From: Clostridiales bacterium
Lineage (GTDB): Bacteria; Bacillota; Clostridia; DUOD01
Reading direction: 5' to 3'
DNA: 64,000 bases
NCBI GenBank assembly: GCA_012838995.1
Contig: DUOD01000048.1
Location: 1-64,000 of the forward strand
The notes under the pieces were generated by a model. It searched no databases and was not told the DNA's origin. It saw only the letters and a list, made by a program, of their open reading frames with translations. The translations under genes and the position numbers were made by a program. Each line of letters begins with the position of its first letter. Positions within the stretch are counted from its first letter, which is position 1. Positions 38,806 to 49,334 of the stretch are shown piece after piece.

Positions 38806-38910
38806 TTTTTATATTATATGTATTAAAAATAACAATCAAAAATAATATGTTGTAAAATCTGTTTTCCCGGCCCGATAAATAAAAAGAGTGTTGCTGGAGA
38901 CAATAATACA

Positions 38911-39210
38911 GTGATGATTATGGCTGAAAAGAAAGAAAGTATAGATAAGCTTAAAAACCGGGTGCAATTACTGGCCGATGCCCTTGACAAGATGAGATTG
39001 GCTGAGTATGTGGAGTATTTGAATAATACAAAAAGAATGCTTATAGTAAATTTTATCGGGGGATTGTTTCGAGGCTTTGGCATGGCCATCGGGTTTACCT
39101 TGCTGGGAGCGGTGGTTATTTACATACTCCGCCGTCTGGTTATGATGAACCTACCGATAATCGGCGATTTTATCGCCGAAATCGTAAAATTGGTGCAGAG
39201 GCATCTATGA
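38911..39210 (+). CDS. DUF5665 domain protein
   Basis: LADALDKMRLAEYVEYLNNTKRMLIVNFIGGLFRGFGMAIGFTLLGAVVIYILRRLV. Confidence 0.85.
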   Translation: MMIMAEKKESIDKLKNRVQLLADALDKMRLAEYVEYLNNTKRMLIVNFIGGLFRGFGMAIGFTLLGAVVIYILRRLVMMNLPIIGDFIAEIVKLVQRHL

Positions 39211-39253
39211 CAATTGGCACAGGAAAGGTATAAAAATTGGGAGTGAATTTAAT

Positions 39254-39964
39254 ATGGACGAAAACATGCTACAACATTATAAAAAGAAACTGCTCAAGGA
39301 AAGGAAAAGGGTCCAAAACACCCTTAATTTGATGAACCGAAACAGTTACAATTCATCTTTAAAGGAAAGTGTGGAGGAACTGTCTTCCTACGATAACCAC
39401 CCCGCCGACTTGGGTTTCGAGACCTTTGAGATGGAAAAATCCTTTGCCTTAAAAAATAATCAAAAATTTATTTTGCGGGCCATTGATGATGCGCTGATGA
39501 AAATAGATAAAAATGTCTACGGTATATGCGATATATGCAAAAAAGCCATAGATCCCAAAAGACTGGAGGCGTTGCCCTATGCGAGTTTATGTATCCAATG
39601 TCAAAGGAGAGAAAAACCGGACATCAAGGATTTAGATGACGATAGGCCGGTGGAGGAGGAAGTGCTGATATTTCCCTTTGGAAGGAGTTTTATGGACGAA
39701 GAGGACCAAACCATGTTTGACGGTGAAGACGCATGGCAATCTGTGGCAAGGTATGGAACGGCAGAATCGCCTCAGGATATTAGTAGAAATCGGGTAAGGA
39801 GCTATGGCGATATGTACGGCGACGGTGACCAACACTCCGGACAGGTGGAGGAGGTGGAGGGTATCACCCAGGGAGAGTACAAGGAGCAATTACCCAAAGA
39901 TCATGGGGTAACCACCGGAGACGGTAAGGATAAAAAAATAAAAGACGACCACATGGAAAAATAG
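39254..39964 (+). CDS. TraR/DksA-type zinc finger protein (YteA-like)
   Basis: SYDNHPADLGFETFEMEKSFALKNN, YGICDICKKAIDPKRLEALPYASLCIQCQ; acidic/disordered C-terminal tail. Confidence 0.92.
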   Translation: MDENMLQHYKKKLLKERKRVQNTLNLMNRNSYNSSLKESVEELSSYDNHPADLGFETFEMEKSFALKNNQKFILRAIDDALMKIDKNVYGICDICKKAIDPKRLEALPYASLCIQCQRREKPDIKDLDDDRPVEEEVLIFPFGRSFMDEEDQTMFDGEDAWQSVARYGTAESPQDISRNRVRSYGDMYGDGDQHSGQVEEVEGITQGEYKEQLPKDHGVTTGDGKDKKIKDDHMEK

Positions 39965-40036
39965 TTCCAAGGTTTAGTTATGTAGCCAATGGATACCCTA
40001 CGTCCTGAAATGTGATATAATTAAAAAGTCAAAAAA

Positions 40037-40073
40037 ATGCCACTTCTCGGTGATGCATGATCAGCGGTGGCAT
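40037..40073 (+). other. Hairpin in the lspA 5' leader
   Basis: ATGCCAC...GTGGCAT inverted repeat without a U-tract. Confidence 0.4.
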
Positions 40074-40097
40074 AGCAACTTAAGGAGGTAGTGTACC

Positions 40098-40565
40098 TTG
40101 GCAGTTTTTTTATTGTTAGTCATTATAATTATCGTAGACCAGGCTACCAAATACTGGGCATGTACAGTTTTAAAGCCGATGGGCGCCATACCGGTAATAG
40201 ACGGCATACTTGACTTTGCTTATGTAGAAAATTATGGAGCTGCCTTTGGTATGCTGCAAAACGCCAAATGGTTTTTTATAGTGGTAAAGGTGGTAATTTC
40301 TGCAGCTATCATATATTATCTAGTCACCCGTTCTGTAAGACAGCCTCTTTTGAAGTCAAGTTTGGTACTGATACTTGCCGGAGCCATAGGAAATCTCATT
40401 GATAGGCTGAGATTAGGCTATGTGGTGGATTTTATATATATAAAAGCGGTAAATTTTGCGGTTTTTAATATTGCTGACTCCAGTATAGTGATAGGTACCA
40501 TACTGTTGGTATATTTCATATTGTTTAAAACCGATAAAAAATATGGTGGTTATCATGGAACATAA
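40098..40565 (+). CDS. lspA: Lipoprotein signal peptidase
   Basis: IIVDQATKYWA, VENYGAAFGML, AGAIGNLIDRLRLGYVVDFI, FAVFNIADSSI. Confidence 0.97.
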   Translation: MAVFLLLVIIIIVDQATKYWACTVLKPMGAIPVIDGILDFAYVENYGAAFGMLQNAKWFFIVVKVVISAAIIYYLVTRSVRQPLLKSSLVLILAGAIGNLIDRLRLGYVVDFIYIKAVNFAVFNIADSSIVIGTILLVYFILFKTDKKYGGYHGT

Positions 40566-41475
40566 GAAAATAGCAGTCGATAGCCGCTGGGAAGGTCAGA
40601 GGGTGGACGTTGTTATAACCGCCATGTTGGACGATATCAGTCGTTCCCAGGTTCAAAAACTCATTAAGGAAGGAAAGGTGCTGGTAAACGGAAAGCAGGT
40701 AAAGTCCAATACAAGGGTGGGCGGTGAGGATATTATAGAAATATTTGTACCCGAGCCCGAGACGTTGGAGGCACGACCTGAGGATATAGACATTGATATA
40801 GTATACGAGGACGACGATATTGTAGTGGTCAATAAACCCAAGAACATGTTGGTACATCCGGCGGCCGGCAACACTTCAGGTACGCTGGTCAATGCCCTAC
40901 TGGCAAAATGCAACAGCTTGTCCGATATAGACGGAAAGGTCCGCCCCGGTATAGTGCATAGGATAGATAAGGATACTTCCGGTCTGCTGGTGGTTGCTAA
41001 GAATAACGCCGCCCATTTAAGTTTGGCAAGGCAGATCAAGGAAAGGACGGTGGGCAGGGAATACATGGCCTTGGTCCATGGCGAAATAAAGGATAAAAAG
41101 GGCAGGATAGACGCTCCCATCGGAAGACACCCCGTCGACCGTAAAAAGATGGCAGTAACCGACAAGGGCAGGGTAAGGCATGCCGTTACCCATTACGAAG
41201 TGGTGGAAAGTTTTAAAGAGTATACTCTAATAAGGGTGCGACTGGAAACCGGACGGACCCACCAAATAAGGGTACATATGGCATATATAGGTCATCCCGT
41301 GGTGGGTGATAGGGTATATGGCAGGAAAAAGCAGCCTTTTAATATACAAGGCCAAGTACTCCATGCTTATCGTCTAACCCTGAGACATCCCGTAACCCGG
41401 CAAATAATGATCTTTGAAGCGCCCTTGCCTAGGTACTTTAAAGATATCATAAAAAAATTACGACAGAAAAGTTAG
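40555..41475 (+). CDS. RluA/RluD family pseudouridine synthase
   Basis: S4 domain; PGIVHRIDKDTSGLLVVAKN; GRTHQIRVHMAYIGHPVVGDRVYG. Confidence 0.96.
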   Translation: MEHKKIAVDSRWEGQRVDVVITAMLDDISRSQVQKLIKEGKVLVNGKQVKSNTRVGGEDIIEIFVPEPETLEARPEDIDIDIVYEDDDIVVVNKPKNMLVHPAAGNTSGTLVNALLAKCNSLSDIDGKVRPGIVHRIDKDTSGLLVVAKNNAAHLSLARQIKERTVGREYMALVHGEIKDKKGRIDAPIGRHPVDRKKMAVTDKGRVRHAVTHYEVVESFKEYTLIRVRLETGRTHQIRVHMAYIGHPVVGDRVYGRKKQPFNIQGQVLHAYRLTLRHPVTRQIMIFEAPLPRYFKDIIKKLRQKS

Positions 41476-41482
41476 AAAAATG

Positions 41483-41511
41483 TAGACAAGGTATAAGGGC
41501 TGTGGTATACT
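41483..41511 (+). promoter_or_regulatory. Promoter of the pyr operon
   Basis: TAGACA - 17 bp - TATACT. Confidence 0.65.
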
Positions 41512-41529
41512 TGTGCTAATAAAAAACAA

Positions 41530-42216
<687 letters not shown>

Positions 42217-42244
42217 GATAACAATACCCAAGGGTGGAGGTTTT

Positions 42245-42589
42245 ATGTTACAAAGGACTGGAATTATGGTACCGGATATAAAATATATATTGACCGTATT
42301 ATGTGCAATGGTACCGATGTCTTTGTTAAACGGTTTATATTCGACGGCACTGTTTTTAAACGGTATCGGCAAAACACCATTCCATTTTATAATAAATAAT
42401 AAGATGACGATTTTTTCGGTTTCCGGTTTTGCAATTATAGCAGTTATTAAAATTATAAACCGGAAAATGACAACTTCGGACCATACCGCCATAGCCGTAT
42501 TAATAACAGGTGCAGTGTCCTTAATTCCGGTCCTGACGGCGGTGTTGCTTTGGATAGGAAAAGATAAAAGTTTTTTGGAAAATATTTAA
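42245..42589 (+). CDS. Hypothetical small membrane protein inside the pyr operon
   Basis: SD ggtggagg + ATG; about three hydrophobic segments; no family recognised. Confidence 0.7.
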   Translation: MLQRTGIMVPDIKYILTVLCAMVPMSLLNGLYSTALFLNGIGKTPFHFIINNKMTIFSVSGFAIIAVIKIINRKMTTSDHTAIAVLITGAVSLIPVLTAVLLWIGKDKSFLENI

Positions 42590-42595
42590 TAATTT

Positions 42596-42634
42596 AGAAG
42601 AGTAGTAGGTTAAACACTTACTACTCTTTTTTAA
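42596..42634 (+). terminator. Intrinsic terminator between the membrane ORF and pyrB
   Basis: agagtagtaggttaaacacttactactctttttt. Confidence 0.8.
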
Positions 42635-42659
42635 GAAAAAGTTGAGCAGGTGATGGATT

Positions 42660-43601
42660 ATGATCTTGACCAGAAAGGATATATTAGGATTAAAGGACAT
42701 AAAAAAGACGGAAATAGAAGCAATATTAAATACTGCAGAACTTATGAAATATATTTTAAAACAGGGCAACAAAAAGACGCCCCATCTCCAGGGCAAGTCA
42801 GTTATAATACTGTTTTATGAAAACAGTACCAGGACTAAACTTTCCTTTGAATTGGCCGGAAAATATATGGGCGCCAGCGTAGCAAACATCTCAGTTTCTA
42901 CCAGCAGTGTGGCCAAAGGAGAGTCCCTAATTGATACCGGAAGGACAATAGACGTTATGGGTGCCGATGTGGTTGTCATACGCCATCCCATATCGGGAGC
43001 GCCCCATCTATTGGCAAGGCATGTTAAGGCTTCCGTTATAAATGCCGGTGACGGTATGAACGAGCATCCTACACAGTCTTTATTAGATTTATTTACCATT
43101 AAAGAGAAAAAGGGCGGTTTTGAGGGGCTTAAAGTGGCTATAATAGGTGATATTTACCACAGCAGGGTTGCCAGAAGTAATATATGGAGTATGGTAAAAC
43201 TGGGTTGTGAAGTTAGTGTCTGCGGACCCAATACCTTATTGCCTCCCGACCTTGAAAAAACCGGCGTTAATGTATACAACAACGTAGAGGATGCAATAAG
43301 GGGAGCGGATGTGGTGATGGGTCTTAGGATACAAAAGGAACGGCAAAGGAGCGGTCTTTTGCCTTCCATTGACGAATATGCAAGATACTTCGGCATTAAT
43401 GAAAAAAATATAAAACTGGCCAAAAAGGATGTCCTAATAATGCATCCCGGACCGGTTAATCGTGGGGTGGAAATGACCTCGATCATAGTGGATGAAGATC
43501 GGTCTGCCATAACCGAACAGGTTACCAACGGTGTGGCCGTTAGAATGGCCTTATTATATATGCTGACCAGGAGGAGTGTTCCAGATGAAAGTATTGTTTA
43601 A
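42660..43601 (+). CDS. pyrB: Aspartate carbamoyltransferase catalytic subunit
   Basis: FYENSTRTKLSFELAGKYMGA, DGMNEHPTQSLLDLFTI, MHPGPVNRGVEM. Confidence 0.98.
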   Translation: MILTRKDILGLKDIKKTEIEAILNTAELMKYILKQGNKKTPHLQGKSVIILFYENSTRTKLSFELAGKYMGASVANISVSTSSVAKGESLIDTGRTIDVMGADVVVIRHPISGAPHLLARHVKASVINAGDGMNEHPTQSLLDLFTIKEKKGGFEGLKVAIIGDIYHSRVARSNIWSMVKLGCEVSVCGPNTLLPPDLEKTGVNVYNNVEDAIRGADVVMGLRIQKERQRSGLLPSIDEYARYFGINEKNIKLAKKDVLIMHPGPVNRGVEMTSIIVDEDRSAITEQVTNGVAVRMALLYMLTRRSVPDESIV

Positions 43602-44880
43602 AGGCGGATATGTTGCCAATGCACGGCCGGATTTATCAGGAAAGATGGATGTATTGATAGTGGACGATAGAATAGCACAATTGGCAAAGGATATAAATAT
43701 TAGCGACTGTAAGGTAATAAATATAGAAGGCAAAACCCTCCTTCCCGGACTTATAGACGTCCATTGCCACCTTAGGGATCCGGGATATGAGTACAAAGAA
43801 AACATTGCCACAGGCACCAGAAGCGCTGCCATGGGCGGCTTTACTACCATTGCCTGTATGGCCAATACCCAACCGGTGGCGGACAACAGAGCGGTGATAG
43901 ATTATATAAAAAAGAAGGTCAAGGCAGAAGGAGTGGTAAAGGTAATGCCCATCGGCAGTATTACCAAAAATCTTGAAGGTAAAGAACTGTCCTTGATGGG
44001 TGAAATGAAGGAAGCCGGCATAATAGCCGTTTCCGATGATGGTAAAACGGTTATGGACGGGCATTTAATGTTAAAGGCCATGGAATATGCTTCCAACTTC
44101 GATCTGCCGGTAATCTGTCATTGTGAGGATGCTTCCATAGCAAGGGATGGGGTGGTTAACATGGGATATATCTCCACCATCACCGGGCTGAGGGGTATAA
44201 GCCGGGTAGCAGAGGATGCTATTGTGGCAAGGGACCTCATGCTGGCCGGTGAGACGGGTGCCCATGTACATATAGCCCATGTCAGCACCGCTGGATCGGT
44301 GGAGCTGATAAAGACAGCCAAGGACAAGGGCATAAGGGTTACATGCGAAACTGCGCCCCATTACTTCAGCCTGACCGAGAAGGCGGTGGAAAATTTCGAT
44401 ACCTTTGCTAAGGTTAACCCACCTTTAAGAACGGAGGAAGACGTACAGGCCATAAAACAGGCCTTAAAGGATGGGATAATTGACATAATCGCCACCGACC
44501 ATGCTCCCCACCATTTGGATGAAAAACTGGTGGAGTTCGACCTGGCAGCCTTTGGAATATCCGGGCTGGAAACTGCCTTGGCCTTGGGCGTTACCGAACT
44601 GGTTGAATCGGGGGTAATGGATATACATGGTTTGGTGGATAAAATGTCCTATACACCGGCCAGGATTTTCAAACTTCCGGGCGGGATAATACAAGAAGAC
44701 ACCCCTGCCGATATCGTTGTGGTGGATCTTAAGAAAAGTTATGAGATAGACGCCGATAAATTTGTATCCCTGGGCAAGAATACCCCCTTTAACGGTAAGA
44801 AAGTGAAGGGTAAAGTTGAATATACCATGGTATCGGGGCAGTTGGTTGTATCCCGTGGAGTTTTAGGAGGAAACAAATGA
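43585..44880 (+). CDS. pyrC: Dihydroorotase
   Basis: LLPGLIDVHCHLRDPGYEYKENIATGTRSAAMGGFTT, ATDHAPHHLDEK. Confidence 0.98.
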   Translation: MKVLFKGGYVANARPDLSGKMDVLIVDDRIAQLAKDINISDCKVINIEGKTLLPGLIDVHCHLRDPGYEYKENIATGTRSAAMGGFTTIACMANTQPVADNRAVIDYIKKKVKAEGVVKVMPIGSITKNLEGKELSLMGEMKEAGIIAVSDDGKTVMDGHLMLKAMEYASNFDLPVICHCEDASIARDGVVNMGYISTITGLRGISRVAEDAIVARDLMLAGETGAHVHIAHVSTAGSVELIKTAKDKGIRVTCETAPHYFSLTEKAVENFDTFAKVNPPLRTEEDVQAIKQALKDGIIDIIATDHAPHHLDEKLVEFDLAAFGISGLETALALGVTELVESGVMDIHGLVDKMSYTPARIFKLPGGIIQEDTPADIVVVDLKKSYEIDADKFVSLGKNTPFNGKKVKGKVEYTMVSGQLVVSRGVLGGNK

Positions 44881-45809
44881 TTATAGATAGGTTAATGGAA
44901 AAAATAGATGAGTTAAAAAATCCGACGGTCATCGGTTTGGATACTAGGTTGGATTATCTGCCGGATTATATACTGGAAAAATGGGGACTGATATCCGGCA
45001 AAGCTACCATGGATAATGCTGCCGAAGCGGTTTTGGAGTTTAACAAGACCATAGTGGATAATATTTATGACATTGTACCTGCGGTAAAAATACAGATTGC
45101 CTGTTATGAAATGCTGGGATTGCCCGGTCTTTCGGTCTTCAATCGTACGGTGGATTATTGCCGGGACAAGGGATTGATAGTGATAGGCGACGCCAAGCGT
45201 AACGATATAGGTTCCACTGCCCGGGAATACGCAAGGGCCTTCCTAGGAGAGACACAGTTTGGGGACCTGGTGTTGGGTCGTGCCTTTCCGGTTGATTTTT
45301 TGACGGTAAATCCTTATTTGGGATATGACGGCGTACAGCCCTTTATAGAATGCTGCAAGAAGTATAATAAGGGGATTTTTGTACTGGCCAAGACGTCAAA
45401 CGCCAGTTCGTGCCAGATACAGGATTTAAAGACCCAGGATGAGAGGGTGTTTCAGGCAGTGGCACGGCTTATACACGAGTGGGGAAGGGAACTGGTGGGC
45501 AAAAACGGTTATAGCTGCGTAGGTGCGGTAGTAGGCGCTACCTATCCTGAGCAGGCAAGAATACTAAGGGCATCCATGCCCCATACCTTTTTCTTGGTAC
45601 CTGGATACGGTGCCCAGGGCGGAAAAGCTGAGGACATTGCCCTTTGTTTTGATAATCAGGGTAGGGGTGCAATAGTCAATGCCTCCAGAAGTATATTATG
45701 CTCCTACCGAGCCGATAGATGGAAGGATAAATTTACGTCCGAAGAATTTGGCCAAGCGGCCAGGGCCGAGGCCTTAAGGATGCGAGATGATATAACCCGG
45801 TACTTATAG
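44877..45809 (+). CDS. pyrF: Orotidine-5'-phosphate decarboxylase (long form)
   Basis: VIGLDTRLDYLP, VIGDAKRNDIGSTAREYARAFLG, FLVPGYGAQGGKAED, IVNASRSILCSY. Confidence 0.96.
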   Translation: MIIDRLMEKIDELKNPTVIGLDTRLDYLPDYILEKWGLISGKATMDNAAEAVLEFNKTIVDNIYDIVPAVKIQIACYEMLGLPGLSVFNRTVDYCRDKGLIVIGDAKRNDIGSTAREYARAFLGETQFGDLVLGRAFPVDFLTVNPYLGYDGVQPFIECCKKYNKGIFVLAKTSNASSCQIQDLKTQDERVFQAVARLIHEWGRELVGKNGYSCVGAVVGATYPEQARILRASMPHTFFLVPGYGAQGGKAEDIALCFDNQGRGAIVNASRSILCSYRADRWKDKFTSEEFGQAARAEALRMRDDITRYL

Positions 45810-46112
45810 TTTTACCTATGTATACATGCCAGAAGGAGTATAGTTATGGAACTGTTATTAGCAAAAATAGGCTGATATTGGCTTATTAGTGTAGATAAAT
45901 TTTTCCCAAAAAGTTTATATAGCGTCTTTTTTGCAGCATAACGGAAAGACGGGGCCAGCGCTGCGAACGTTTGCCCTAAAGAAGTGGAATGTCAGTCAAC
46001 GATTGGGATTTAAGGGAGACGAAAGAAGTAACATAAAAAGATCTTATAAACGAACTTTAGATCAAGAACAAAGTCGGGGCAGAACAATACATCTGAAGGG
46101 AGACATGCATGC

Positions 46113-49100
46113 ATGCCAAGAGATAAGGACATCAAGAAGGTATTGGTTATCGGATCGGGGCCTATAATAATAGGACAGGCCGCCGAGTTTGACTATGCAG
46201 GCACCCAGGCCTGTAAGGCGTTGACGGAAGAGGGAATAGAGGTTGTGCTTATAAACAGCAATCCGGCTACTATAATGACTGATACCAACATAGCACAAAA
46301 CATATATATTGAACCCATGGTTCCGGAAGTGGTAAAAAATATTATTAAAAAGGAAAAGCCGGACAGTATACTGCCCACCCTGGGCGGCCAGACCGGTTTG
46401 AACCTGGCCATGGAACTTGCTGAGGATGGTTTTTTGGACAGGGAAGGTATTAGGCTGCTGGGTACTTCCATGGCTGCCATAAAAAAGGCCGAGGACAGGG
46501 AAGCCTTTAAAACCACCATGGAATCCATCAACCAGCCTGTCATTGAAAGCGTGATTGCAAGGGATATTGAACAGGCCCGCCGCTTTGCATTGTCCGTCGG
46601 TTTTCCCCTGGTGGTAAGGCCGGCCTATACCTTAGGCGGTACCGGCGGCGGTAGCGTGTATAACATGGAACAGCTGGAAAAAGTTGCGGCGGACGGTCTG
46701 AGGGCCAGTAGGGTGCACCAGATATTGCTGGAAAAATCCGTTGCCGGGTGGAAGGAAATAGAGTATGAAGTCATCCGGGACAGCAAGGGCAACTGTATAG
46801 CCGTGTGTAACATGGAAAACTTTGATCCGGTGGGAGTGCATACCGGTGACAGTATTGTAGTGGCACCCTCCCTGACCCTGACCACGAAACAGTGTCAAAT
46901 GCTCAAATCGGCTTCCTTCGACATAGTGGAGGAATTATCGATAGAGGGTGGGTGCAATGTACAGTTTGCCCTCCATCCCCAAAGGGATGATTATTTCATA
47001 ATAGAGGTAAACCCCAGGCTGAGCAGGTCCAGTGCCTTGGCCTCCAAGGCCACCGGTTATCCCATAGCCAGGATAGCGACGAAAATCGCCATTGGCTATA
47101 CCCTGGACGAGCTGAAAAACGAGGCCACCGGCACATCCTTTGCCGGTTTTGAGCCCAAGCTGGACTATGTGGTAACAAAGATACCTAAATGGCCTTTCGA
47201 TAAGTTTTTAATGGCCCAAAAGAGCCTGGGTACTAAAATGAAGGCTACCGGTGAGGTAATGGCAATCGGCGCCACCTTTGAAGAAAGTCTGCTTAAGGCT
47301 GTACGTTCCCTGGAACTGGGACATTTTTCCCTGGACAGGCAGGATTTGAAAGAACTAAAGGATGAACAGTTGATTGAAGGTATTAAGTCGGTCAACGATG
47401 AACGGTTGTTTCTGATAGCCGAAGCCTTAAGAAGGGGTATGGACATCGATGATATTCACCGGTGGACCATGATAGACAAGTTCTTTATCAATAAAATTAA
47501 AGATATTGTGGATTTAGAGGAAGAGGTCAAGGCCTGTGATCTGGATAAAATTGACCGGCAGTTAATGTTACGGGCTAAGAAGGCGGGTTTTTCCGACGGG
47601 GCCATTGCCAAGTGGCACGGTGTCCCTGAAGCCAAGGTGCGGGCAATGCGAAAGGCTATGGGTATTTATCCGGGTTACGGTAAGGTCCGGGTTCATGTAC
47701 CCAACACCTCCGCTATCAGCCCCTACTTCTACTCCTCTTATAACTTAACGGACAAATCCCCTGCCGGACATACAAAGAAAGTAGTGGTGCTGGGCTCCGG
47801 TCCCATTCGAATAGGCCAGGGCATAGAATTTGACTATTGTTGCGTTCATTGTGCTTGGGCCGCCCGAGAACTGGGGTACCAGACTATAATGATAAACAAT
47901 AACCCGGAAACGGTGAGCACCGATTTCGACACTTCAGATAAGCTATATTTTGAGCCCCTTACTCTGGAAGACGTGCTAAATATTATCGATGTTGAACAAC
48001 CCAAGGGCGTGGTGGTGCAATTTGGCGGGCAGACGGCCATAAAGCTTACCCAAGGCCTGTACAAGGCAGGTGTGGATATCCTGGGTACCCATCCCACGTC
48101 CATAAACGATGCCGAGGACAGGGAAGAATTTGATAAACTCCTCTCCCGATTGAACATTAAAAGGCCCAAGGGTATCACGGTAACCACTATCCAACAGGCG
48201 GTGGACGGAGCGGAAAAATTAGGTTTTCCGGTGTTGGTACGGCCGTCCTATGTATTGGGAGGCCAGGGTATGGAAATAGCCCATTCGGTAGAGGATATAA
48301 AAAATTACATGGCAATTGTAAACAGGATAGAGCAAGAGCATCCCGTATTGATAGATAAATATCTTGTGGGCAAGGAAATAGAGGTGGACGCAATATGTGA
48401 CGGCCAAGATATCCTCATACCCGGTATTATGGAGCATATCGAAAGGGCGGGGGTCCATTCCGGGGACAGTATATCGGTGTATCCTGCCGTTAGTCTAAAC
48501 CAGTGTCAAAGGGAAAAAATCGAGGAATATACCCGGAAGATAGCACTGGAGTTAAAAGTCATCGGTCTTATCAATATACAGTTTGTAATATATAATGACG
48601 AGGTTTATATAATAGAGGTAAATCCTCGATCCAGCCGGACGGTGCCTTATATCAGCAAAGTAACCGGCGTGCCCATGGTAAGCCTGGCCACCAGAATGGT
48701 TTTGGGGCATACCCTAAAGGAGGCCGGATACGGTACCGGTCTGTATCCCGAAAAGGACATGTTTGCCGTTAAGGTGCCGGTTTTCTCCATGGACAAACTG
48801 CCGGATACCGAGATAAGCCTGGGACCGGAAATGAAATCCACGGGTGAGGTATTGGGTATGGCTCCTTCGCTGCCTCAGGCGCTGTTTAAGGGTTTAACCG
48901 CGGCAGGAGTGAAGCTTGACGGTAAGGACAGGCGGAAAATTTTGATGACGGTGGCTGATGCAGATAAACAGGAGCTTGTACAAATAGCCGAACGGTTTTC
49001 CAAACTGGGATACGAACTGGTAGCCACCGGCGGTACAGCCCGGGTTCTGAACTTTAACCACATACCCACCAGCGTGGTACCTAAGCTCAAAGAGGGAAGT

Positions 49101-49334
49101 AACCGGATAGTGGATATGATCTTTAGCGGTGAGATAGGACTGGTAATAAACACACCCACACGGGGTCGCGAGCCCCAGCGGGACGGGTTTAAGATAAGGC
49201 GAACTTCGGTGGAGAGTTCCATACCATGCATCACTTCTTTAGATACTGCTGCGGTATTGGTACAATGCTTGGAAGGGGATATGGACATTGAAAACATTGA
49301 GCCCATTAACTTAAGGAAAATAGGTGATAAATGA
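46113..49334 (+). CDS. carB: Carbamoyl-phosphate synthase large subunit
   Basis: Two ATP-grasp halves (VLVIGSGPIIIGQAAEFDYAGTQA; VVVLGSGPIRIGQGIEFDYCCVH), C-terminal MGS-like domain. Confidence 0.99.
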   Translation: MPRDKDIKKVLVIGSGPIIIGQAAEFDYAGTQACKALTEEGIEVVLINSNPATIMTDTNIAQNIYIEPMVPEVVKNIIKKEKPDSILPTLGGQTGLNLAMELAEDGFLDREGIRLLGTSMAAIKKAEDREAFKTTMESINQPVIESVIARDIEQARRFALSVGFPLVVRPAYTLGGTGGGSVYNMEQLEKVAADGLRASRVHQILLEKSVAGWKEIEYEVIRDSKGNCIAVCNMENFDPVGVHTGDSIVVAPSLTLTTKQCQMLKSASFDIVEELSIEGGCNVQFALHPQRDDYFIIEVNPRLSRSSALASKATGYPIARIATKIAIGYTLDELKNEATGTSFAGFEPKLDYVVTKIPKWPFDKFLMAQKSLGTKMKATGEVMAIGATFEESLLKAVRSLELGHFSLDRQDLKELKDEQLIEGIKSVNDERLFLIAEALRRGMDIDDIHRWTMIDKFFINKIKDIVDLEEEVKACDLDKIDRQLMLRAKKAGFSDGAIAKWHGVPEAKVRAMRKAMGIYPGYGKVRVHVPNTSAISPYFYSSYNLTDKSPAGHTKKVVVLGSGPIRIGQGIEFDYCCVHCAWAARELGYQTIMINNNPETVSTDFDTSDKLYFEPLTLEDVLNIIDVEQPKGVVVQFGGQTAIKLTQGLYKAGVDILGTHPTSINDAEDREEFDKLLSRLNIKRPKGITVTTIQQAVDGAEKLGFPVLVRPSYVLGGQGMEIAHSVEDIKNYMAIVNRIEQEHPVLIDKYLVGKEIEVDAICDGQDILIPGIMEHIERAGVHSGDSISVYPAVSLNQCQREKIEEYTRKIALELKVIGLINIQFVIYNDEVYIIEVNPRSSRTVPYISKVTGVPMVSLATRMVLGHTLKEAGYGTGLYPEKDMFAVKVPVFSMDKLPDTEISLGPEMKSTGEVLGMAPSLPQALFKGLTAAGVKLDGKDRRKILMTVADADKQELVQIAERFSKLGYELVATGGTARVLNFNHIPTSVVPKLKEGSNRIVDMIFSGEIGLVINTPTRGREPQRDGFKIRRTSVESSIPCITSLDTAAVLVQCLEGDMDIENIEPINLRKIGDK

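Noticed and set aside
45931-46167. 78-aa ORF in the pyrF-carB gap as a carA remnant
   Set aside because: No glutaminase (GATase) motifs; runs into the carB start in another frame; basic, low-information translation.
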